Origin: Bacteroides congonensis
Lineage (GTDB): Bacteria > Bacteroidota > Bacteroidia > Bacteroidales > Bacteroidaceae
Assembly: GCF_900130125.1 (NCBI RefSeq)
Contig: NZ_FQXY01000010.1
Span: forward strand, 868,001 to 932,000
DNA length: 64,000 nucleotides
Reading direction: 5' to 3'
The notes beneath the pieces are model-generated. The model was given only the letters and a program-made list of their open reading frames with translations, ran no database searches and was not told the origin of the DNA. Below are positions 57,801 to 64,000 of this stretch, piece by piece. A program made the translations under genes and the position numbers. Position 1 is the first letter of the stretch, and every line of letters begins with the position of its first letter.

Positions 57801-58490
57801 TTATTCATAAACAATTTCATCACCGTCTTCACCTAAAATAGGAGGATTTCCTGCTTCTCTATATTCCTTGTAAGCTTGTTTGACTTTGTCATAATCCTCC
57901 TCTTTCAGTTCCTCATACACACACTCACATACATCCATAATGAACATATATTTCTCATCACTATAGCTGCCATATTTATATCCGCTCCAACAACCCCATT
58001 CATCCGTTTTCAACTCCCATCTAACATTTAAAGGTATTTGATTCTGCTCTACTAATCCTTTGTCAAACTGATGAAGAGGGTTACTCAAATCAAACTCCAA
58101 AAAACAGCCATAGACTTTTCTACCTGCTTCTACTGCCGGACGTTTAATTTTATAATAAAATACCTGGCAAACCGTATCCAGTTCAGTATATTTATACTTG
58201 CTGTCCAACAATAAGTCTACCGGTTTCTGATAATCACTATTCGGACTGACTTTCACACAGAAATCACGGTTCTCTTTCAAAAGATCCCCCTGTATTTTCA
58301 CCGTGAAACTGTCTATGGCATAAGGATCATCTTTTTTCACATAATCTGTATCAACCAATGTGCGAATATGCAGGCTTCCATAGAAATTGATACGTGATGT
58401 CTGATTGTATAATTCTATCTCGCTTTCACTGCATCCCGCATAGATGCCGCAAACAAGAATAGCTAAAACAAAATATATAATACGTTTCAT
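57801..58490 (-). CDS. DUF4843-type lipoprotein
   Basis: The 229-residue protein has a lipoprotein signal (GIYAGC) followed by SESEIELYNQTSRINFYG, the usual DUF4843 opening. The remainder is beta-rich, ending in a charged helical segment (CVYEELKEEDYDKVKQAYKEYREAG). It regularly accompanies SusC/SusD, PKD-like and metalloprotease genes. Its biochemical role is not known. Position 9 bp after susD places it in the operon. Confidence 0.85.
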   Translation of the reverse strand: MKRIIYFVLAILVCGIYAGCSESEIELYNQTSRINFYGSLHIRTLVDTDYVKKDDPYAIDSFTVKIQGDLLKENRDFCVKVSPNSDYQKPVDLLLDSKYKYTELDTVCQVFYYKIKRPAVEAGRKVYGCFLEFDLSNPLHQFDKGLVEQNQIPLNVRWELKTDEWGCWSGYKYGSYSDEKYMFIMDVCECVYEELKEEDYDKVKQAYKEYREAGNPPILGEDGDEIVYE

Positions 58491-58499
58491 AATGCTTCA

Positions 58500-60023
58500 T
58501 CATTTAGAGTTGTTTCCAAAAATATACTCATCATCCGGCAATGTCATCTGATAATGGGCTTCAGTCATTGTTTCTACCCCACAGCCGTAATAAGTGCTGT
58601 AATTATGTGCTTTCAAGAAATAGAAAAGTTGCCCTTCCGCAAAATATTCTTTTCTATATTCTTTCATTATTTCATTGATACGTTTAGTCTGGTTCTTGTT
58701 TTCTTCCGAAATATTATCAAGGTCGTCATATCCGGTAGTCAGTATCTCGTCAGTGTAAGAAATACCCCGTGCAAAACGTACAGTGTTCAGTGCATCAGCA
58801 CTTTCCGATGCAGAAGATGCACACTCCGCTACAATATAGTACATTTCAGGCAAACGTATCAACGGAACGGCATTGGCACCAGAATAAGTATATCCGCTAT
58901 TCAAAGATTTCTGGTTATATTTTCTACAGAAGACATTTGTCTGGTTTCCTCCGTCAACAACTTCAAACATTTCTGCAATCCTTCTCCAATCGGTATTCCC
59001 CGCATCCGCCGTTTCATAGAAAGCATTAAATTTATCTCCATCCAAGTAGAAATGTTGCTGAGTATTGGTATTCTCCATATCCATATAGTTACTAATAAGC
59101 AGGTTGGAGAATTCATTAACTGTGATTCCGAATATTTGCTCCGCATAGCGTATGGAATTGTAACTGGAAGCGGTCTGCGACTTGTACAACGTAAAATACT
59201 CAGAAGCTGCAATTACTTGCTTAGCATACTCCACAGCCAATGCCTTGCTTTCCGCATCTCCTTTGTAACAATATACACGAGCCAACATGGCTTTCACCGC
59301 ATACAGATTCATACGAAATTCACGATTGATGAGAAATTGATTGATCTCTGTAAGCTCTTCACCCATCTGATCGGTAAAGAAATGAAGAGGATCGCTCTCT
59401 TTCAGCAGTTTTTCAGCAGCATTCAAATCTTTGAGAATGGCATCGACCACTTCATTGGCTGACAAAACAGGTGTAGCGTCTTTATCAAAAGTAGTACGGT
59501 AGGGAATAGCTTTGGATGCAGGATGTTCCTTATAAATAGGACCGAACATACGCAACAAATCAAAATGAAGAAAAGCGCGAAGCCCAAGAGCCTCTCCCTT
59601 CATGGTTTCATAATATCGTTCGGTTACTAAGACATCTTTATTTTTGTCTACGTACTCCAGAAAGTTGTTAATATTGGCTATGACGTTATACATTGCTGAG
59701 TAAATCCCGTTTTTCTTACTCAAAAACATGTTCTCATAATCAAATACGATACTTTGATTGAAAACAGCGTTTGTATTATACCCCGGATAATCGGAATATA
59801 ATCCTGCCAACTCATCCAAATATGCATAAGTCAAGTCTCCGGCATACAATGTCTTAGTGCCCAACTTCAAATAAATACCCGTAAGCGCATCCTTAAATCC
59901 GGATTCCGACTCAAATTGCTTGTCGGTAGGAATAGAAGTCTTCGGAGATACATCCAACCAGTCGCTGCAAGACATAAGTCCCAGCACGGTTGTCGTTAAT
60001 AATATATATATTATCTGATTCAT
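58500..60023 (-). CDS. SusD/RagB-family lipoprotein of the protease locus
   Basis: The 507-residue protein has a lipoprotein signal (LMSC) and SDWLDVSPKTSIPTDKQFES, the typical SusD opening. Helical repeats (ALGLRAFLHFDLLRMFGPIY) and a C-terminal EYRKEYFAEGQLFYFLKAHN replace the glycan-PUL style RRVEF motif. It belongs to the shorter RagB-like type associated with peptide-importing RagAB systems. It follows susC by 16 bp. Confidence 0.93.
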   Translation of the reverse strand: MNQIIYILLTTTVLGLMSCSDWLDVSPKTSIPTDKQFESESGFKDALTGIYLKLGTKTLYAGDLTYAYLDELAGLYSDYPGYNTNAVFNQSIVFDYENMFLSKKNGIYSAMYNVIANINNFLEYVDKNKDVLVTERYYETMKGEALGLRAFLHFDLLRMFGPIYKEHPASKAIPYRTTFDKDATPVLSANEVVDAILKDLNAAEKLLKESDPLHFFTDQMGEELTEINQFLINREFRMNLYAVKAMLARVYCYKGDAESKALAVEYAKQVIAASEYFTLYKSQTASSYNSIRYAEQIFGITVNEFSNLLISNYMDMENTNTQQHFYLDGDKFNAFYETADAGNTDWRRIAEMFEVVDGGNQTNVFCRKYNQKSLNSGYTYSGANAVPLIRLPEMYYIVAECASSASESADALNTVRFARGISYTDEILTTGYDDLDNISEENKNQTKRINEIMKEYRKEYFAEGQLFYFLKAHNYSTYYGCGVETMTEAHYQMTLPDDEYIFGNNSK

Positions 60024-60039
60024 ACAAATAGTTTTTTAA

Positions 60040-63000
60040 TTAGAAAGCAACATTCAAAGCAAATGTAAACTGACGGGAATATGGATAGTATAAACCTCTT
60101 TCGCGTTTCACTGTAGACCAATAGAAAAAGTCTTCCATATTAAACGTCACTTTGGCAGAGCTCAATCCCCAATGGCTGATAAATTTTGTATTAGTACGAT
60201 CCATACGGTAGTAGACAGACAACGAACTTCCCTGGAATATATTTTCATCCATGATAAACCGAGAAGTAGCTTTCGTTTCCCAACCACTGGGGGTAAGAGT
60301 ACGGAATTGTGCCTTGTCACCCGGCTTAGCCCAACGCAACTGACTTACCCGCCGATCTACATTATATTTCAGATTAGCATTTTCCACCTTGTCAAGCAAA
60401 GTCTGATTATATACCTGACCGCCAAACTGGTATCTGAAACTGACATCCGCTCCCCAACCTTTGTATGTAAAGGAAGAATTAATATATCCTTGCCATGTAG
60501 GTTCCGTATTGCCGATAGGTACTACATCATTCGCACTCCAGTTAACGGCACTGGTCATTTCTCCGTTACGCTTTAATAATATTTCATCTCCGGAAGCGGG
60601 ATCAATACCTAATGAACGTACTACCCAAATACGGGAAAGAGATTCGCCTTCTTCATAACGTGGCAATGGTGTATCTTTCAGATTTGATGCATTCAGATCA
60701 TTCCTGTGTTTCATTGCTTCCGATATCTCCAGCAATTTGTCTGTATTGCGAGAACCATTCACCGTAATGGTCCAATAAGCCTGCTTGGCAGTATTCTTAT
60801 AAGGAATAGCCGAAAGAGAGATTTCCCAACCTCTATTCTCTATCTTACCCAGATTTTCTGGATAACTGCCGAAACCAAGAGAAGGGGCAAGACTTACCGA
60901 AGTAACCATATTATCTGTTATTTTCCGGTAATACTCCACACGGGCGGTAAGACGCTGGTCTAAGAAACCGAGTTCCAAAGCAAGGTTAGTGCTTTTCGTT
61001 GTCTGCCATTTTAAACTCTCATTATGCATAGCCAGGATTTCCGAACCTGTTGCATCCGATGAGTAATAAGGAAGCAGCAAATTAGAGTATGTATAATAAC
61101 CATGTGCCTGATAAGGATCAAAACCTTGCGAACCGGTCGTACCGTATGTACCCCTCAAAATGAAATCGGAAATAAAAGATACATCTTTCATGAAGTTCTC
61201 TTTTTTCAAATCCCAGCGTAATCCTGTTGACCAGAAAGGAGCCCAACGGTTATTTTTTCCAAACTGTGAAGAACCGTCCAAACGTATATTAAAGTCGAAC
61301 GAATACTTATATTTATAAGAATAACCTCCGGCAGCCACCCAACCGATAGAGCGTGTTGTCCTCTCATCACCCGTCACTTTCTCGTTATATTTCTTACCAA
61401 ACAACAAGTTATCCATATTATCATTCGGGAAACCGGTCACATAGTTTCCATAAGTCTCCGAATTATTCTCCAATACACTCATGCGTGCATTAGCAGTCAG
61501 ATAATGGTCTTTCAATTGCTTGTTCCAGCTTCCTGTCAAATCGATTCCCCAGCTGACAGCTTCACTCTGGCTTCTGCGGTAATCACCTCTTAAGGTAGGA
61601 TCGGTCACATTATCAAAAAGCGTATGTTGTGCAGGACGGAAAATATCACGATGTCCTACACTTTTAGACAAATTGAAAGCTCCTTCAAAACGTAATTCAT
61701 TAGTAGGATTATATTCTACCCTGAAAAGTTCACGTACTGTGAAGTTCTTACTCTGATCTTTGCTGTTGAATGTCGTATTGTACATCGGATTCAGATAACT
61801 CGATTCACCGCCTACTCCTTCAAAATTATCAAGCCGTTTCTGTATCTCCCCGTTCTCTCCATACGGACGCAAATAAGGATTCAAGCGGGTATATTCACTG
61901 AAACTTCCCCACGGAGACTCATTAGACACCGAATTATCCAACGTAATGCTATTCTTTAACAACACCTTTTTCAGACGATACTGAAAATCAAGCGATCCGG
62001 TCAATACATCACGCTTACTGTCTTTCATCACACCCGGAGAACTATTGTATCCTACATACATCCGATAACGCAAGGCTTCATCACCACCTTCCAATGTAAC
62101 GGTATGCCGTTGTTGAAAAGCTGTTTGCAAAGGTTTGTCCAACCAATATGTATTTACTCCCGCCAATACTTCACGCAATTTGGACTGATAGAGCTGCCAT
62201 TTTTCAACAGTCTCGCCACCGTATGTATAAAGTCCGCTTTTTAACTCTGCATCTATCTTCTCTCTTGCATTCATCAAGTTATATCCGGTCATATCCGGAG
62301 CTTCAATACGAAGTTCCCCACCATAAGTCACCCAAATCCGTCCTGGTTTGGGCGTCTTGCTTTCGATAACAATTACTCCATTTGCCGCACGTGAACCGTA
62401 GATAGCCGTAGCTGCCGCATCTTTCAACAAAACGATAGAAGCAACACGATCGGGATCCATATCGGCAAGTGTCTGTATACTGATTTCAAATCCGTCCATG
62501 ATAAGCAATGGTTGGTTGGCATACGTCTCATACTCGCCCTGAACTGCCAGCACATCATTACTGGTAGAATTAAAATCTACAGATTGTGTGCCCATATCCA
62601 TATTTGCACTACCACGCATACGCATATCAGGCAAACCATTCGGATTAGATCCCATATTGATATTATCCACAATACGAAGTCCGGGAGCGACAGCGGCTAT
62701 CGCTTTAGCCACATTGTTTGTACTATATTTCTTCAGATCCTCACCTTTGATAGTAACAGCCGAACCGGTAAATCCTTCTTTCTTTCTGTTAAACATACCT
62801 GTCACCACTACTTCATCCAGCGCCCTTGTATCAGATTTCATCACTACCGACATATAAGATGAAGGATGCAAAAACTGGGTTTCCAAACCTACATACGATA
62901 TTCTGACACGGCTATCTTTCGGAACATCAGAAAGCTGAAAATTACCATTATTGTCTGTGATAGTACGGATATTACTAGGATCTTCCACTATAATAGTGGC

Positions 63001-63390
63001 GCCAATAACCGGAAGCCCGTCTTCTTCGGAAAGAACTTTTCCTTTTACTTGTGAAAAAAACTTTTTAGAATCCTTTTGTGTGATATTGATGAATTGTCCG
63101 TCAATGTGATATTTCAACGGATTTTTTCCGATAATCACCTTCAACGCTTCATCAACTGTAGCTTTTTCTACTTTTCCGGTAGAAGTATAAGAGCTAATTT
63201 CATCATAGATAAAAAGAACTTTATACCCCGATACTTTTTCAAAACGTTTAAAAATAGAGGGTAAACCTTCATTTTTAAACTCCATTGTTATTTGCTTTTC
63301 TTTACCTGTCTGTGCTTCTACACGCCATGAATAGGCAAAAAGGAAAAGCAAGAATAAAACAATGAACTTCTGTGCCTGATTTCTTTTCAT
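60040..63390 (-). CDS. SusC/RagA-family TonB-dependent transporter with STN signalling domain
   Basis: The 1116-residue protein has a signal peptide and then a secretin/TonB short N-terminal (STN) domain at about 30-105 (KQITMEFKNEGLPSIFKRFE, then KYHIDGQFINI). A carboxypeptidase-like domain follows (VKGKVLSEEDGLPVIGATI), then the plug (LDEVVVTGMFNRKKEGFTGSA) and the barrel ending FALNVAF. The STN domain is the contact for a FecR-type anti-sigma factor, and a fecR gene lies directly upstream, so induction probably works by outer-membrane signalling through an ECF sigma factor encoded beyond the window. With the proteases downstream, a peptide or glycopeptide is the likely cargo. Confidence 0.95.
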   Translation of the reverse strand: MKRNQAQKFIVLFLLFLFAYSWRVEAQTGKEKQITMEFKNEGLPSIFKRFEKVSGYKVLFIYDEISSYTSTGKVEKATVDEALKVIIGKNPLKYHIDGQFINITQKDSKKFFSQVKGKVLSEEDGLPVIGATIIVEDPSNIRTITDNNGNFQLSDVPKDSRVRISYVGLETQFLHPSSYMSVVMKSDTRALDEVVVTGMFNRKKEGFTGSAVTIKGEDLKKYSTNNVAKAIAAVAPGLRIVDNINMGSNPNGLPDMRMRGSANMDMGTQSVDFNSTSNDVLAVQGEYETYANQPLLIMDGFEISIQTLADMDPDRVASIVLLKDAAATAIYGSRAANGVIVIESKTPKPGRIWVTYGGELRIEAPDMTGYNLMNAREKIDAELKSGLYTYGGETVEKWQLYQSKLREVLAGVNTYWLDKPLQTAFQQRHTVTLEGGDEALRYRMYVGYNSSPGVMKDSKRDVLTGSLDFQYRLKKVLLKNSITLDNSVSNESPWGSFSEYTRLNPYLRPYGENGEIQKRLDNFEGVGGESSYLNPMYNTTFNSKDQSKNFTVRELFRVEYNPTNELRFEGAFNLSKSVGHRDIFRPAQHTLFDNVTDPTLRGDYRRSQSEAVSWGIDLTGSWNKQLKDHYLTANARMSVLENNSETYGNYVTGFPNDNMDNLLFGKKYNEKVTGDERTTRSIGWVAAGGYSYKYKYSFDFNIRLDGSSQFGKNNRWAPFWSTGLRWDLKKENFMKDVSFISDFILRGTYGTTGSQGFDPYQAHGYYTYSNLLLPYYSSDATGSEILAMHNESLKWQTTKSTNLALELGFLDQRLTARVEYYRKITDNMVTSVSLAPSLGFGSYPENLGKIENRGWEISLSAIPYKNTAKQAYWTITVNGSRNTDKLLEISEAMKHRNDLNASNLKDTPLPRYEEGESLSRIWVVRSLGIDPASGDEILLKRNGEMTSAVNWSANDVVPIGNTEPTWQGYINSSFTYKGWGADVSFRYQFGGQVYNQTLLDKVENANLKYNVDRRVSQLRWAKPGDKAQFRTLTPSGWETKATSRFIMDENIFQGSSLSVYYRMDRTNTKFISHWGLSSAKVTFNMEDFFYWSTVKRERGLYYPYSRQFTFALNVAF

Positions 63391-63522
63391 AAGCCTGAAT
63401 AGTTAAATAATATTTCATTCTTTTAATTGTATACGAAGTTTAAAAAAGAATGGTTACCCTTAAAAGAGTTTTTTTTCAGAAATATATTTTTCTATTCAGA
63501 TTTATGTCTTTTTGCTTGCTTT

Positions 63523-64000
63523 TTACTCAATAATTAGTTTTCCTGTTTCAAAATAGGCATGAACTCTCTCCATTCGATTCAATAATTCAATCAAGTGATA
63601 GATGTCCTGATGACGATTTGCAAAGAAATGCATACGAAGATCCATGATTTTGCTATTACGGAACTCAATATCTATATTATACCAACGTCCTATTTCTTTC
63701 ATCATGTCAACCAGAGCAACATCGTCAAAATAGAAAAATCCTTCCTTCCAATACAAAAATGATTCAATATCCACCTCATTCACGGCAAATGTTCCGTCAG
63801 AAGAAAGTTGTGCGCTTTGTCCCGGCACCATTTCAACACTATGGACTCCACAAGTATCGCTCACAGCCACTTTTCCTGTAATGAGCGTAACACGGACATC
63901 AGTAGGAGAGTAGCTACGTACATTAAATTCCGTTCCCAATACACGGACCTGCAGATTTCCACTTTTCACGATAAAAGGATGTGCTGCATCTTTAGCAACT
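63523..64000 (-). CDS. FecR-family anti-sigma factor, C-terminal part (5' end beyond the window)
   Basis: The frame is open to the right edge, about 158 codons. VRVLGTEFNVRSYSPTDVRVTLITGKVAV and the following VEMVPGQSAQL are the FecR domain hallmark. The C-terminal FYFDDVALVDMMKEIGRWYNIDIEF matches the DUF4974/secretin-like end that contacts the transporter's STN domain. The cytoplasmic anti-sigma part and membrane helix lie outside the window. It controls the susC at 60040-63390, 132 bp downstream. Confidence 0.92.
   Translation of the reverse strand, partial: VAKDAAHPFIVKSGNLQVRVLGTEFNVRSYSPTDVRVTLITGKVAVSDTCGVHSVEMVPGQSAQLSSDGTFAVNEVDIESFLYWKEGFFYFDDVALVDMMKEIGRWYNIDIEFRNSKIMDLRMHFFANRHQDIYHLIELLNRMERVHAYFETGKLIIE

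Overview
The window reads as a chromosomal segment of a gut Bacteroides. The signs are five SusC/SusD-type genes or gene pairs, a hybrid two-component regulator with a beta-propeller sensor, GH/PL/sulfatase genes, many lipoproteins with a cysteine right after the signal peptide, and TAnnTTTG-type -7 boxes upstream of several genes. No rRNA, tRNA or CRISPR array was recognised.

Layout. 1-4978 is the end of a polysaccharide-utilisation locus (PUL): a SusD cut by the window edge, and a SusC carrying two single-base frameshifts. 5816-7549 is a lone AAA-ATPase/PD-(D/E)XK protein. 7888-8956 is a deletion chimera: the first quarter of a GH95 fucosidase joined to the tail of a hybrid two-component regulator. 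9111-14788 is a three-gene RND efflux operon (outer membrane factor, pump, fusion protein) with a divergent AraC-type regulator at 15012-15923.

16621-34954 is a complete PUL. The minus-strand operon runs susC, susD, two heparinase II/III-type lyases, a GH88 unsaturated-uronyl hydrolase, a small lipoprotein and a fimbrillin/FISUMP lipoprotein. Divergent from it are a sialate-O-acetylesterase-like esterase and a 1322-residue hybrid two-component regulator. The logic is binding and import of a uronic-acid polysaccharide, eliminative cleavage, removal of the unsaturated uronic acid, de-acetylation, and sensing of the product. The substrate is probably a glycosaminoglycan or similar polymer.

35138-42290 is a decayed accessory zone: a small lipoprotein, a nuclease/transposase tail, a GNAT gene and its broken copy, a LuxR-type regulator with its middle deleted, a second tail of the hybrid regulator, and a DpnII-like restriction-modification operon. 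In that operon only the first methyltransferase is intact; the endonuclease is frameshifted and the second methyltransferase has lost its centre.

42423-48050 holds a multidomain GH31 enzyme and a serine-type sulfatase. 48646-50502 is an IS1182-like insertion sequence bracketed by 94-bp outer inverted repeats. 50785-51558 is a radical SAM protein. 51694-64000 is a FecR-controlled SusC/SusD locus that carries two secreted metalloprotease-family proteins instead of glycosidases; one of the two has lost zinc ligands.

The least explained signal is non-coding. Three intergenic regions (near 5.4, 16.3 and 48.5 kb) hold short arrays with an exact 22-bp period and a common frame nGTT-N11-AAC-N4, although the core sequence differs at each locus.
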